Assembly: GCF_033807575.1 (NCBI RefSeq)
Contig: NC_084722.1
Span: 986,832 to 1,050,831 of the forward strand
DNA: 64,000 nucleotides
Direction of reading: 5' to 3'
DNA from: Cydia pomonella
Lineage: Eukaryota; Arthropoda; Insecta; Lepidoptera; Tortricidae
A program made the translations under genes and the position numbers. Position 1 is the stretch's first letter; every line of letters begins with the position of its first letter. Of this stretch, positions 41,315 through 53,379 are shown in pieces. The notes under the pieces were generated by a model. The model had not been told where the DNA came from. It saw only the letters and a program-made list of their open reading frames with translations, and did not search any database.

Positions 41315-41458
41315 AAACAAGTTGGCAGCGATTTTGGCAGCCCGGATGGTGCACCTGTTATTTTAAACGTCAATCTTCTATGAAATTATGACGTTTACTT
41401 AACACTTGCACAGGCTGGGCTATCAAAATCGCTGCCAACTTACCTTGGTCTGACTCTA
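41315..41458. mobile_element. Foldback MITE, family U, copy 1
   Basis: ttggcagcgattttggcagc and tatcaaaatcgctgccaa are inverted, as are aaacgtca / tgacgttt inside. Copy 2 is at 50887-51033, with a partial copy at 48377-48425. Confidence 0.65.
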
Positions 41459-41504
41459 GCCATCTTGCAGGTTTTTACCTTTCATCTCAATAACGCTGAA
41501 ATAG

Positions 41505-42180
41505 TTATTTACGATACAAGTGCGAAAAATAGGAAATTCGTAACGAGTGGCGATAAATGAAAGAGAAGCAGAGAAAGAACACGACCGAACGGAGTGTTTT
41601 AAATCGACACGAGTTGCGAATTACCTATTCGCACATGTATCGCACAACGTTTTACAGTACATATGACCTTTTAAATTTTCGACATAGTTACATAATGTGT
41701 TAATTTACGCACTAGTGCGGAAAGTAGCACCATATGTACTGTAATTTACAGCCCTTAAATGTACTATTTTTCGCACTCGTTTCGAAAATAACTATTACAG
41801 TACATATGGTGCTACATTATAGTGCTAGTGCGAAAATTATCATAGAACGTTACTGTGTCGAACATTTAAAGGGCCATATGTACTGTAAAACGTTGTACGA
41901 TACATGTGCGAATAGGCAATTCGCAACTCGTGTCGATTTAAAACACTCCCTTCGGTCGTGTTTCAATTTATCGCCACCCGTTTCGAATTTCCTATTTTTC
42001 GGACTTGTACCGTAATGTACTATTACAGCACATATGGAGCTACTGTCCCGCACGCGTGCGGGAATCGGCACTTTCCGTGCATATGTCGAAGCTTTCAAGA
42101 GCCATATGTACTGTGAAACGTTGCACGATACATGTGCGAATAGGTAATTCGCAACTCGTGTCGATTTATAATTCATACTA
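41505..42180. mobile_element. Cluster of three family H repeats
   Basis: Copy H3 (41505-41755) is plus; H4 (about 41795-42020) and H5 (about 42021-42180) are minus. H3 and H4 are therefore arranged as an inverted pair; H4 and H5 abut at taatgtactattacag. H3 carries a small gaaagagaagcagagaaaga insertion. Confidence 0.65.
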
Positions 42181-42414
42181 AAATTTAACTACTATGGTGT
42201 GCAGACAAAGGATATACAATTGAAAATAAAGAAAATTAGACATGTATTCTTGATTTTTTTCTATCAAGCCAACTTTAACATTTTAAGTTTCTCATTTCTA
42301 CTCATCTCCGCCTTAGCCTAAGTATTGCCAAAATATGAAGTGTTTCTACTTTAACAGGTCCTATTTGCGACTTTCATTATTACTCCAATGCGTTCTTGTT
42401 AATTTAAAAAAAAA

Positions 42415-42650
42415 ATTACAGTACATATGGGGCTACTTTATAGCACTAGTGCGAGAAGTAGCATATTACGTTACTGTGTCGAACATTTAAAGGGCCATAT
42501 GTACTGTAAAACGTTGTACGATACATGTGCGAATAGGTAATTCGCAACTCGTGTCGATTTAAAACACTCCCTTCGGTCGTGTTTTAATTTATCGCCACTC
42601 GTTTCGAATTTCCTATTTTTCGCACTTGTATCGTAATGTACTAATATATA
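42415..42650 (-). mobile_element. MITE-like repeat, family H, copy H6 (full length)
   Basis: From ttacagtacatatggggcta to cgcacttgtatcgtaatgta. Near-identical to 787-1018 in reverse. Short apparent ORFs in all H copies (…STRVANYLFAHVSYN…) are a property of the repeat. Confidence 0.65.
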
Positions 42651-43249
42651 TATATAATACCATATATAGAAAAAAAATCTTATGTAGGTAATATGGCATT
42701 TCCCCATAAAACACGTTTCACATTGTTGACACAAACCACGAACTGATTGTCATTCCGGCCCGTCACGGTCCGCGAATCATAAATAAATCAGACGATTCCC
42801 ATAACAACGCTGCACAATGGTGGAAACCGGGGAAAACATTCTTCAAAAAGTGCGTAATATTATGAGATAAAACATATATAACACCTTAGTTTCACAGACA
42901 TGACAATCTGCTTACTCTTTCCACATTTACAGTACCTTTTTTACGACTCCAGCTAGGTCAAATCACCTGCGGTAGTGCGGATATCCCACAACCACTACGG
43001 AATATTAAACCTTTCGCCGCTGAATCCAATTCGCACAGCTGAGGCACTAGGGATGTCACGATCATTCACATTCGCACTTGAATTCGCGAGATTAATTACA
43101 ATTAAGTAGTCGTATCCTCATTTTAAAAATCAGCTTTAAATCGTTAACTTTTGTTAGAGACAAAATAGACGTGTTACGTAATAGACATACATATAATAAA
43201 TTAACTTTGGCAAATTTGTGTATTATACGGCTCTATATCTTTATTTATA

Positions 43250-43350
43250 TAAAGTTTATTGCACAAATTTACAAAAAAGAATACAAATGGCGGACATAAC
43301 GCCTTGAGGCATTCCCTGCAAGTCAACCATTCGGCTAAACAGAAACAGTT
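43250..43350 (-). repeat. LINE 3' UTR scrap
   Basis: aatggcggacataacgcctt and ggcattccctgcaagtcaac on the plus strand are reverse of a recurrent LINE 3' UTR; a weaker copy lies at 15910-15995. Confidence 0.4.
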
Positions 43351-43372
43351 AGTTTATGTAGGTACCAAGGCT

Positions 43373-43565
43373 AAGGAAGTTAGGAATGAATGTTGATGGA
43401 CGGAGAGCAGATGGTAGACCCTAAAAACGATGGATGGATTGTGTGAAAGAGGATATGAGAAAGAAAGGAGTGAGTGCTGAGGTGGCGAATGATAGAGGAG
43501 AATGGAAGAGAAGAACATGTTGTGCCGACCCCACATAACGTGGGATAAGGGCAGGAGGACGAAGA
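43373..43565 (+). pseudogene. LINE C-terminal relic (GRRADGRP…W type)
   Basis: Reads DGRRADGRP, a stop, then KRWMDCVKEDMRKKGVSAEV, ANDRGEWKRRTCCADPT and a stop. This is the frequent C-terminal segment of a lepidopteran LINE. One nonsense change is visible. Confidence 0.6.
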
Positions 43566-43685
43566 CCAAGGCTAAGGAAATATGCAACTCGAATATTTTA
43601 ACAAAAATATAGCGTAGTACGCAATAAATAAAATATAAATATCAGGGGATATCATACACAGATCTACACGGCGATCAACCTAATG

Positions 43686-43874
43686 CAGTGGTTCCTAACC
43701 TTTTCAGTCTGTCACCCCTAACTAGGGATCCTGATTTTACCCCTCCTCCCAATAATCATCAATAGTCTTTCTTAGAGGTCTTATGTTTTTGATATCTTTA
43801 ATTAAGCTTATTACTCCCGTGAAATACCAGTTTTACCCCCACGGGGGTAATTACCCCCAGGTTAGGAACCGCTG
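43686..43874. mobile_element. 189-bp hAT-type MITE with 8-bp duplication
   Basis: Ends CAGTGGTTCCTAACCT and AGGTTAGGAACCGCTG are hAT-like inverted repeats. ACCTAATG is repeated at 43678-43685 and 43875-43882. It lies inside a SINE B-variant tail fragment (43624-43677). Confidence 0.85.
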
Positions 43875-44269
43875 ACCTAATGTAAGTGACGCATAATGTT
43901 CACATGAAAAATAATAGCAATGTTGGGCCCGAAAGTCGCACTTATCGTATGTATTCCTTCAAGATTACAATCTATGAGTCAGTATCTTCAAATCAAAAAT
44001 GAATAGGCTACAGATGAGAATATTAATCACTGATCTGTAACAACAAATATATTCGCATTGGTTTTCGCGAATATTGAAAGACATTCCATCCCTGTTTAGC
44101 ACTACCGTCACGTACTTGGAATACATATGGAAGTTCCTTTGAAGCGATCTGCTTTTCAAATGCCCGTGGCTGTCTGGGAATATGCGGGGCAAGACCTCAA
44201 TTCCAATATAAATAAAACCGTTTAAGTACATGTTATGCCTTTATTAAATGTAAGTATATATTTCTTAAA

Positions 44270-44450
44270 ATAATTCTTGTATATATGTATATATATTTCG
44301 GGGATCTCGGAAACGGCTCTAACGATTTCGATAAAATTTTGCTATATGGGGGTACTTGGGGGCGAATAACGCTCTAGCTAGGTCTTCTCTGGGAAAACGC
44401 GCATTTTTTAGTTTTTGTATGTTCGCAAGCAAAGCTCGGTCTCCCGGATA
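44270..44450 (-). repeat. Dispersed 'gggagaccgagctttgctcgg' repeat, copy 2
   Basis: Reverse of 625-783; includes cggaaacggctctaacgatt and gctagctaggtc-like sequence. Confidence 0.55.
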
Positions 44451-44947
44451 TTATGTATTAGCTACGTTACTACTTTTTATACCTTCTTAAGCTGAATCCA
44501 CTATAAATAAATTCAATTACTTAATCTAAAATTTTTGAGAAATCTTTTTTTAAATGACCTCGTTGATCAAACAAGTAGGTAGTTTGCAAGGTTCAACGTA
44601 AGGTGCATCATGGTACTACCCCAACAATCTGAACCTGTTATATAGTAAACACCCCTATAATGGAACAGGCCCCAGTAATGGGATGGTATGGACAAATCCT
44701 GTAAAACAAGTATTTACCATCAGTTTTTAATCGCTGGCAACATTTTACCATAAACAAGAGCCAAAAAGCTGCTTAAGTTTAATTTTTCATTGATATTTAT
44801 TAATTTTAAAATTAATGGCGCCATACATCCCATGACTGGAGCAAAAAACCAGTTTTAATTTAATTCATTCAATACATATAAAACATAAAGGACGAATTGG
44901 ACATTCAACTTTTAAAGCATAAAGCAGTAAATTTTTTACAAATGTTG

Positions 44948-45160
44948 GTGAAATATATAGTATAGTCCTCCTCATCGTTTTCGATGACGGCGACCCCAAA
45001 TAAACACATTATGGAGGTTGTCTAGCATGAGCCCTAATGTGGCTGGCCAGGCCGAACTTGCTCTTAAATACTCTATTGCACGCGTGACAATAAAGTTGGC
45101 CAGCTGCGTTGAACGTGTACACGTAGGAGGGCTTAGGTCTTTCTTTCCGTAACTGGCGTT
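44948..45160 (-). pseudogene. LINE C-terminal relic with intact C2H2 finger, copy 2
   Basis: Ends at the stop at 45009-45011 and reads SYVYTFNAAGQLYCHACNRV and FKSKFGLASHIRAHARQPP, the same finger as at 20196-20340, with the same downstream stop and flank (gtcctcctcatcgttttcga). Confidence 0.55.
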
Positions 45161-45439
45161 TCTCATCAAGTACTCCAAATTTTCTCTTAAATGTCCCATA
45201 ATTGGTGCCGTTTACATATCTACCTATTAACGACGAATCGCGAGTGGGTTAATGATCCACCTCTATTTACTAGTACCGTGCAAATGAGAAGTCTTGTCAA
45301 GTCATTATTTATTGACTGGGCGTTAATGAAGGCCTCCGTTTCAGCTTGGGCAAAATTATTTCATAATGTCCGGATGATCCCCTCTACAGGTCGCAATCAT
45401 CAACCGATTCTCGTCTTTATGAGCAGATTCGATGACTAA

Positions 45440-46640
45440 ATATATTTTATTTTTCATCAGATATTTTTTCAAAATGGCGGAGTCACCTGGGTTCGCCAGG
45501 TCTACAGCTCACAGAACCAACATTAGCCGTATACTGTATATAATTTCATTTCAATTGTAACAGCTCCAGGGAATACACGACCTCGCATACCAAAGTATGC
45601 CACATGTATTGTACATAGAAATAAAAACACGAAAAACACAGTTACAGAGTAAATTAAATACAACAAAGGCGAACTTATCCCTGTATGGGATCTCTTCCAG
45701 TTAACCTTTGAGGAAATTAGTAAAACAGAAGTAACGGTGAATGTATGACAAACACAAACAAAAGTGTACAATCACTGAAATACGTATGCATACGTATGAA
45801 TACGTATGCGTATGATTACAATTAAGTAAAGGTTATAATTTGATACATGCCTTAACTAATCTATTTGTAAACCTAATACAACTAATTCCTTAGATGTGTC
45901 AGTACTAAAAATAAAAGTAATAAAAACGAGCCACTTTTTATGAATATTTCCATAGTGACCCATTTCACCTGCCCTTAAGTGCACTTCTGACAGTTTTTCA
46001 ATGATACCAATCTCTAACACAGCATTACAAAATTATCTGTTGCTTTCAGTGTCACTCATTTGATAAACATGAATTTATCATAGCGATACGATAAAAAAAC
46101 ATGTCGGCCTACGCATTTACATAGATAAATAAACAGATACATTTTGCGTAATATCAACATAATCTTTAGCCTTACCTTTGGTCTGTTACACAAACATATT
46201 CGCTAGTGTGTGCGAAACTTACTTTTCATCACACTTGCTCGAAAAAGATCTTATCTCATGCAGGTTTACTGAAGGACAAAGGCACAAAAGGACAAAGGTA
46301 TTATTCCCGCGGCAGTTATGGATTGTGAAAAAAAAGCTATAACTCCCTACGAACCAAGTAGGTATAAATAAATTTCACTTTTAAAATACTAACCTTTATA
46401 ATTTATTTTTATTATTTATATTAAAAAAAAAATTGCCTTTGAAATATATTTTCAGAATTTTCAATCGTGGCTGAATGCCGGATAGGTCTGTGCCTTCGAT
46501 GCCTAACCTGTCAAAGAATGACAACAATGGCGGACGAATGTTAGAAATGTCACCGTATTTAGGAATTATTTCGCTTAAAATTTAGTTTTTTTCTTCGCAG
46601 GTGTGTGATGATGAAAATAATTATTTGTAACTCCGGGTGT
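45440..46640. other. Gene-free AT-rich DNA
   Basis: Holds a LINE tail in reverse (45595-45650, ttgtacatagaaataaaaac) and a tacgtatgcatacgtatgaa microsatellite-like palindromic run (45780-45812). No gene was recognised. Confidence 0.35.
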
Positions 46641-47580
46641 AAGAAGCAGCCTGCGGCTGTCGTGCATCTAAAGACCTCGTTTGCAAAATTTCAGTTTCCC
46701 CCCCTCTTTGCACAATGTACTATAAAATTCCTGATTTTGCCTACATATTATGATGTTCTTTAACAATGTTGTAAGTTGTCATGTTTTATAGCAGCCAGTG
46801 TACGCTTGTTCGAATTACCAATCGGCCTTGATCTGAGCCGATCGGGGGCGTTCGGCGATCTATCGCCGATCTACCGTGGGCGGAGGCGCCGGCGCAGGTG
46901 ACGTGCGATATGGAAAAGGCTGTGGGTTTGAATCCAGACCTGCGATATTCGCTTGCCGGTATTTTATACCAATACTCGTATCTTACTGAATTTGAAGGCA
47001 TAAAGGTTTTTACAATGTATACAAATAGTCATGACGCTTAATTTTTTTTTTCGTTTGACTCTTGTCGGTGTACGATTGTTATCTTGACTAGGCCCCCTGA
47101 AGTGCATACGACTATACGCTAAAGATAAGGGGAAAGAACTTTCTATAGGTACATTTAAAAAATGTGATTTTCGCTTTTAAATATATTGTTTGTTCTAAGA
47201 GTTACACACAAAAGGAAAGTTGACTGGTAGAGAATGCCGTTTTTAGTGTGTAATAAAGTTTAAATGAAAAATAAATAAAAGTAACATTGCGAAGTAAATA
47301 ATAGCTTGAAAACAATCAATAAATCATAACAAGCTAGCATTGCGTTATTTTTACAAGTACTTACCCACCAATTATTTCACAAAGCCAGGCCTAACATAAT
47401 AGTCATAAAGTGCGAATCTATCATCGGTAATTATTATTTTATTCAGTAAAATTAATAAATCAAGCGCCGGCGCATGTGCCACAGAGTAGCCAGATAGCCC
47501 ACTTTTTTATAAACTTTGATTTGAAAACTTCAACTCATATTATGCACTACGGTGTCATGTTGTGTGCAATTCTATGTAAT
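46640..47580. other. Gene-free stretch with one GC-rich patch
   Basis: 46825-46925 is GC-rich with hairpins (cggcgatc / gatcgccg) and a box B-like gtgggtttgaatccagac. It may be an old SINE head. Elsewhere nothing was seen. Confidence 0.3.
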
Positions 47581-47584
47581 ACCA

Positions 47585-47832
47585 AAGATATATAACTCTG
47601 TATAAAATAAATAAAGTCTAAGATAAAAACGTGCCTCGAAACATCAAGAAAAATGTATGCTCGAATAGATGGCGATATACCTTTGACCTATACTCGAGTA
47701 GGGCAACACCGTTTGATATTTAGTGCATATCAGTGAAAGGACATGGGTCAAATAGCCGTATGTCATTCTAAAAGTTTTAGTCCTGTGTCGAAAGATGGCA
47801 GTAAATTTAGGTGACTACAAAATTTACTTTGG
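47585..47832 (+). repeat. Dispersed repeat, family Z, copy 3
   Basis: Contains aacgtgcctcgaaacatcaa, gatggcgatatacctttgac and cgaaagatggcagtaaattt. Confidence 0.55.
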
Positions 47833-47892
47833 CAATAGGCCTCTATACTAAATGTTCTTTGCTATTAGAAATGTTACTGCGTTTCTATTATA

Positions 47893-48085
47893 CTAAGGAC
47901 CTGTTTCGCAATGTCCGACTAAAGTCCTGGATAAGCTACTTGCCACTTATCTGACGAATAAAGTCATCGTTGGCGTTTCACAATCTTCAAATAAGCTTAA
48001 CTGGTAGATAAAGATAAAATAATTTTATTTGCTAATTAGATATTCAATACTTGGACATTGTGAAATAGGACATTGTGAAGTGTAC
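47893..48085 (+). mobile_element. MITE (ggacattgtgaaacagg ends), copy 2
   Basis: Left ggacctgtttcgcaatgtcc and right ttggacattgtgaaatagga are inverted repeats. The second end is partly duplicated (cattgtgaaataggacattg). Confidence 0.6.
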
Positions 48086-48615
48086 TCTCTGTTCCATATT
48101 CTGTGTACCGGCGCCCGCGCCGGGCGCTAAGCCGCTATAATTACAGGGTGTTTAATGATATGCTCGGTTATGCTAATCTGAGACAGTCGCGGCAACTGAA
48201 GGCTTTCGTCATGCCTAACTGCTATTACGAAATAGCTTAACTAAATGTCTATATTTGCCAGCCTGGTTGCGGCGTGGACAAAATTTTTATAATTTAACTT
48301 AAAACTTGCCAAAAAAAATACCAGAAAGTTGGGTCAACGCCTCCGGAAAAAAAGCGGTCAGGTCCAGCACTTATGATAGCCCGGACGGTGCAAGTGTTAT
48401 TTTAAACGTAAACGTAAAGGTGTCGACTACGAAAATAATACGTGTTTTGGCAAGAAAACCGATGTATGGAGTGTGCACTCTATGCTTATTTATATTTCTA
48501 TGCCTACTTTTTCCTTTATATTCTATCTATCCTTTTCCATTATCGGACATCCAGGCGCGGGGAACGAATGCACCCGATCGTCGTAAATCTTCCATTTGTC
48601 CGCGCGAAATGATTT

Positions 48616-48744
48616 GCTAAAGAATGGAATGCGCTCCCGCCATCTGTATTCCCTGATAAATATGACCTCGGTCTTTTTAAAGCAAGAGTGAATAGGCTAC
48701 TACTGAACACAATCTTTGGCATGTCTTCACTCTCCGGTGTGTAG
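48616..48744 (+). pseudogene. LINE RT C-terminal relic (KEWNALPPSVFPDKYDL)
   Basis: A 42-codon open frame, AKEWNALPPSVFPDKYDLGL then FKARVNRLLLNTIFGMSS, ends at a stop. This is the classic C-terminus of CR1/jockey-type reverse transcriptase proteins. Relic at 14105 is its sister. Confidence 0.65.
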
Positions 48745-48779
48745 GGCGGCGATTGAAAAATATCTACAAACCTAAAAGT

Positions 48780-49370
48780 TTTAAACTATAATAAAAAGAT
48801 AGCGAGCTCAATGAATCAGGCCCCATTACACTGTTTCAGCGTAACTTGACTCACAGATATGTGTAACCGATACTGTATACTCGCAGGAATACTGCGCCTA
48901 TCCGGTGGAATGTACTGTGTTTGAAGTATGAGACATTTCCAAGTTCAAGACTGAAATGTTGGTAAAGTGAGACGGGGAAATTTATGAGAAATCCCCAAAC
49001 TAGATGTTCTCAGACCGCCTGTTTTCTACCTCTATATTTAATCAATTGTTTTTCTCTAAGCTTTTACTAAGATGTGCCGATAGAGAGTACTCTATAATTT
49101 TTACTATCACAAATCTCATCGGCGGTTGGCCGTAGTCACACCTGATGGAATATGAAGACAGGACCTAATGCTCGTAAGCCAAAATTATTAAAATTGCTTC
49201 TAAAAATCGGCAATATGATATTTGAGGGAATTGATCGATTACTTTTTATATATTTAAACGTACAAAATAATTAAAATTCAAAAATATGATATCTGCGCTC
49301 CTGGGCCCTCACATCCATCTCTCTGCGCTCCCGTGCAAGCACATCCATTTCACTCACGCTTGCATGCGCT
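48780..49370. other. Gene-free stretch
   Basis: AT-rich sequence with a moderately GC-rich end (49290-49370, repeated cacatccat / ctctgcgctcc). No gene or repeat was identified. Confidence 0.3.
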
Positions 49371-49379
49371 CAATGACAA

Positions 49380-49850
49380 TAAGACAAGAAGCCAGAGTTT
49401 ACCAACCCACCTGCAGCGGGACTCAAGTCCTGACGACCAGTATATGCAGCGGCAGCAAAACTTTCTAAGGAGACCTTTGACACCGATCAGCTATGGAAAC
49501 AAGATTGGATGAACCAAGCTGAAACTTCGGCCGTGAATATTGACCCAACAGCCAAGTATAAGGAAATGGACCTCCCTAGGAAGCAATGGTGCCGACTGAA
49601 TCGCCTAAGAACTGGACGATGTAACTTTTTCCGTCACAAATGGGGATAGACCGACTCCGCGCTTTGTGATTGTGGCATCGAAGACCAAACCATGGAGATG
49701 TCCTCTCCGCGCCTACCCGGGGAGACGAGATGATCACATCAACCTGACGCCCGAAACTGTGCAGTGGCTGCATAACCTGGATGTTGCCTTATCTTTTGTG
49801 TATCTTTGCCTATTTGACAATATCGCCATACGATTAAATAAATAAAGAGA
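49380..49850 (+). pseudogene. LINE RT C-terminal relic
   Basis: Reads ETSAVNIDPTAKYKEMDLPR, KQWCRLNRLRTGRCNFFRHK and, after an interruption, DSALCDCGIEDQTMEMS. The 'W-x-x-LNRLRTG…C-x-CG…QT-x-EH' layout is the post-RT zinc-binding region of many insect LINEs. It ends with acgattaaataaataaag. Confidence 0.65.
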
Positions 49851-50885
49851 AGAACATGAACTTACGTATAAAAACTCCTAATTTACTCTTTCTAATTCTG
49901 AATACGAGTAGGTATACAAATTTCCGATGTCTCTTGACACCCAAAGCGAACAGTAGCGTGCGACCTTAAAAGTAATTTAGTTGCAAAACAAAGATGGTAT
50001 CTAGCGTCTTCCATATCGGCCCGACCTTGCGGACTTCGCAATTGTTGCGAATGCTCAATGTAAATAGTAGTTGGAATGTACAATTTTTTACTAGGCGAAT
50101 TTCTTGTGACTCTCTAAAGCACCTAGTCAATTCAAAAGTTGAAAATCTATAATTTGACATTAGTACGTTAAATATATTAGTAGGCATGCCGGAGCTAATT
50201 AGACCTATCAGAGCTAATTAGGCATTACCTCAGGAAATGTGTTATGCTGCCTGAAAATGGCGCACTTATTAAATTCAATTAAGTGGAAATTTTAAAACAT
50301 TCGAATTTCTAAACGATGGAATACATTTTCCAAGATGGCGGGAGTTTATCGTGGTCCCTAACCGTATCTGACGTGACTGGACATGAAAACAGGACCTCTT
50401 TTATTAACTTATAGTTATAGCTGTTGGTTCTCCATGTAAAATAAATAAATAAATAAATAAACATACCGAATTTCAAGACTTTTACAAAAATTGGGAACAT
50501 TGTTCCATTTCCATTGTGATATCTAATTTTCTAAATTTATATTCTGACAGCAAATTTCCTCCATCTGAACGTCTGTCATATCTACTTATGTAAATAAGTA
50601 AACAAACGATTACCCAACACTGATTGCCTGGTCAGCCGCCATCAGGTGCACGTTGACAGGAACATAACTCATTTAAATAACTTCTAGTTTCGTCAGAATC
50701 AGAATAACATTCTTTCATTTAATTATTTTATCTTATTAGAGTATTCCACTCACCCACTCGAAGGTGCCAACTCGGCAAAGATCCCCCTTATAGGGAGTTC
50801 CACTAGGGAACACATAAAATTAGTTTTATGATTTTTTTTATTTGTGTTTTTTAAGTAGTTACACTATATAAATTATAAACTGAAA
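49850..50885. other. Gene-free stretch with TAAA microsatellite
   Basis: A run of aaat/taaa units at 50437-50462 follows gttggttctccatgtaaaat and looks like a LINE tail. The rest is unassigned. Confidence 0.35.
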
Positions 50886-50886
50886 T

Positions 50887-51033
50887 AGAGTCAGACCAAG
50901 CTGTGTTGGCAACGATTTAAATAGCCCAGCCTGTGCAAATGTTAAGTAAACGTCATAATTTCATAGAAGTTTGACGTTTAAAATAACACGTGCACTATCT
51001 GGGCTGTCAAAATCGCTGCTAACTTATCTTAAA
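50887..51033. mobile_element. Foldback MITE, family U, copy 2
   Basis: gtgttggcaacgatttaaat and ctgtcaaaatcgctgctaac are imperfect inverted ends; inner gtaaacgtcataatt / gtttgacgtttaaaa are shared with copy 1. Confidence 0.6.
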
Positions 51034-51539
51034 GAAAAACTGACAAGTTGGGATAAGTTCACCCGTGTACCTCAATTTCTGTAAATTTTAAGTGAACCTA
51101 CTACTACGAATTTTCTAGTATCAACTTTTGCCAGCAAACTTTAAATCTTAACTTCTGTCACATCATGTCACACGTACTTATGTTAATGAAGGATTACCCA
51201 ACACCAAAACACAGGCCTACAACTGGTCAACCACCAGGTGCACGTTGACAGGTACATATCTAATTTAAATACCGTCACGTTTCGTCAGAGTCAAAGTGAC
51301 ATTCTGCTAAACGCCTGCCGGATTATCTTGGATGTTATTATAATTGCTTAATTTGATTACTAGATTAAACCAGTCCTAAAACCCCCGCCGTTTCCAGATT
51401 AAGGCATAGGTAGCATTCAATCAATCGTAGTTGGTTGCAACTTTGCGGGTTTAATCATCTTCATAAATTAATTTTGACATTAGTGGGTCCAATCTGAAAC
51501 TCATCAACAACAACTTCCTTCCTACGAGTAATAGTAATT

Positions 51540-51795
51540 ATGGGTCAGCGACCCAAAGGGGGTCTTAGCTTCCGAAACGAGAGTACACCACTTTTCCCGA
51601 TCCTGCTCCATTTCCTGCCAATTATCGGCTTGAATCTGATGCAGATCCGCTTCCACACTCTCCCCAGCGGTATCTGGACCGACCTACCAGGCGGCCACCA
51701 GTCGGTCTTCCCAAGTACGCCCTCTCGGCAGCCCGATCCTCTCCCATTCCTAATAGGTGACCGAACCTGCGAAGTCTGTGGGATTTCGTTTCGCT
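51540..51795 (-). pseudogene. LINE C-terminal relic (QEMEQDREKW type)
   Basis: The minus strand reads ADLHQIQADNWQEMEQDREK, then WCTLVSEAKTPFGSLTH. Further upstream is RAYLGRPTGGRLVGRSRYRW in another frame. It is the same LINE type that gave the 77-bp stub at 35950-36026. Confidence 0.65.
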
Positions 51796-51827
51796 AATGA
51801 TGTTGCGAATTAAACAAAAACATGAAT

Positions 51828-51922
51828 TTCCAAATCAGTTCAGGAATAACACAGTTCTGAAGTAGCAAACGTACAAAAAAGCCGAATTGAAAACCGCCTC
51901 CTTTTTTGAAGTCGGTTAAAAA
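51828..51922. repeat. Right-end fragment of the aaccgacttcaaa TIR element
   Basis: gaattgaaaaccgcctcctt followed by ttttgaagtcggttaaaa matches the end at 12000-12022. Confidence 0.5.
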
Positions 51923-52154
51923 GCTAGAAGAATCAGAATTAAATTGGGAGATGTTCTACCTTTCTCTAATATATTATTAGAGTGACAGGGATCTAAAGGC
52001 CACACTACACTGGCTCACCTCACCAGCGCCCGCGCACCTAATGCAATACCCAGCCAGTTTGCCAATCCGTGTACTGAACCAGTTCGGGAGTCCGTGTGGG
52101 AGTTGTTGCACCCGAATGGGAAAACACATTGGTCAATATTGGTCTATACATAAA

Positions 52155-52380
52155 TAAATAAATAAATACACAGATCAACCTAATCCCAAACTAAACAAAT
52201 CTTGTACTATGGGTACTAGGCGACGCAATAGTACATATATAGGTACATAGAAACCACCCATGACTCAGGAACAAATATCTGTGATCATCACACAAATAAA
52301 TGCCGCTATGCGGGTTCGAGCCCAGGACCTTCGGCTTTTAGGCCTTGACCAGGCGCCACTAGGCCAGACAGGTCGTCAAT
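52155..52380 (-). mobile_element. tRNA-derived SINE, family B variant
   Basis: Tail half acagatcaacctaatcccaa with a taaa run at 52149-52165, head ending tctggcctagtggcgcctgg on the minus strand. Box B is ggcctaaaagcc-adjacent (ctgggctcgaacccgca). Confidence 0.65.
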
Positions 52381-52964
52381 ACTAGCGTCAAATACTAGCT
52401 TCTACACGTGACTTTATCTGAGTGAATCAAATGATAATAGTTATGTCCTTCCCCAGCACTTAAACTGTTCCCGTGCCAAATTTCATCTAAATAGATCTGC
52501 ATCCGGATAGGTGGGCTAGTATAACCACCATGTGGATGCCGCAAGTTACAGACCCAGGCAGACGACTTAGACACCTTCATCAGTAACTGGCCAGAAATAG
52601 CACAACGGAACCTATAGAGATCACGGGGAGAGGGACACTATAACGGACAATTAGTCCGTTATAGTTTAAAAAAAAAAGGTTTTAAGCATGAGAAGATTAC
52701 AGACCGACAAACATAGTTACGTTTGTATTTATAATATTAGTAGGGATTAGGCCAAAATAAAATGTAATAAAATTAGTATGTACCTATTCGCAGAAAACAT
52801 CAGCTTTTGATAGAAATATGTGAACTGCTTAAGTGGGACATTTCGCAAATTGGCAGTAAAGTATGCTTAATGTTGACCCATCTATGATTTATTCGTTTCA
52901 CTTTATCACAACCCAAGCATAACTATCCTACAAAATGAAAATGATAGGAAAATGATACGAGTAA

Positions 52965-53330
52965 ATACCGGTTTGTTTCGGTTTTACTCCGAACTTCCAT
53001 AAAAACGCGAACGTTTTAAGAACTCTATTATAACCTAAATAAACCGGTATAATCGACGAGCGAAGAGACGGCCAGCTGAACGAAACGTGGTACACTACGG
53101 GGGTAGTGTACCACGTAAACAAAGACACCGACATTGGAAGAAACCGGTTTTATTGTTCTAAACCGGTTAATCTGACAAGAACTTTATAGAAATATTCTCC
53201 TAAAAACCGGTTTAAAAATAACGGTTCCACGAACGAAACCAAAAAAGGTTTTGCGCCAAGTACATGATAACGGCTTGAAAAATTTGAAAAATTAACCGTT
53301 TCCCGAGCCTTGGCGGTGCCACAATCATGT
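52965..53330 (+). mobile_element. Repeat rich in AACCGG sites, copy 1
   Basis: Contains five accggt-type sites: taccggtttg, aaccggtata, aaaccggtttta, taaaccggttaat and aaaccggttta. It ends near accgtttcccgagcc. The reverse copy at 63717-64000 shares most of its length. A 13-bp perfect inverted repeat (cgtggtacactac / gtagtgtaccacg) at 53086-53117 is specific to this copy. Confidence 0.6.
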
Positions 53331-53379
53331 AATGCATGGAGCGAATAAAATTGATCACTACCCAAGCGTATGTCAAGCC

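Noticed and set aside
41850..42176. ORFs repeating STRVANYLFAHVSYN-like peptides
   Set aside because: They recur in every family H copy in various frames and have no start or context of a gene.
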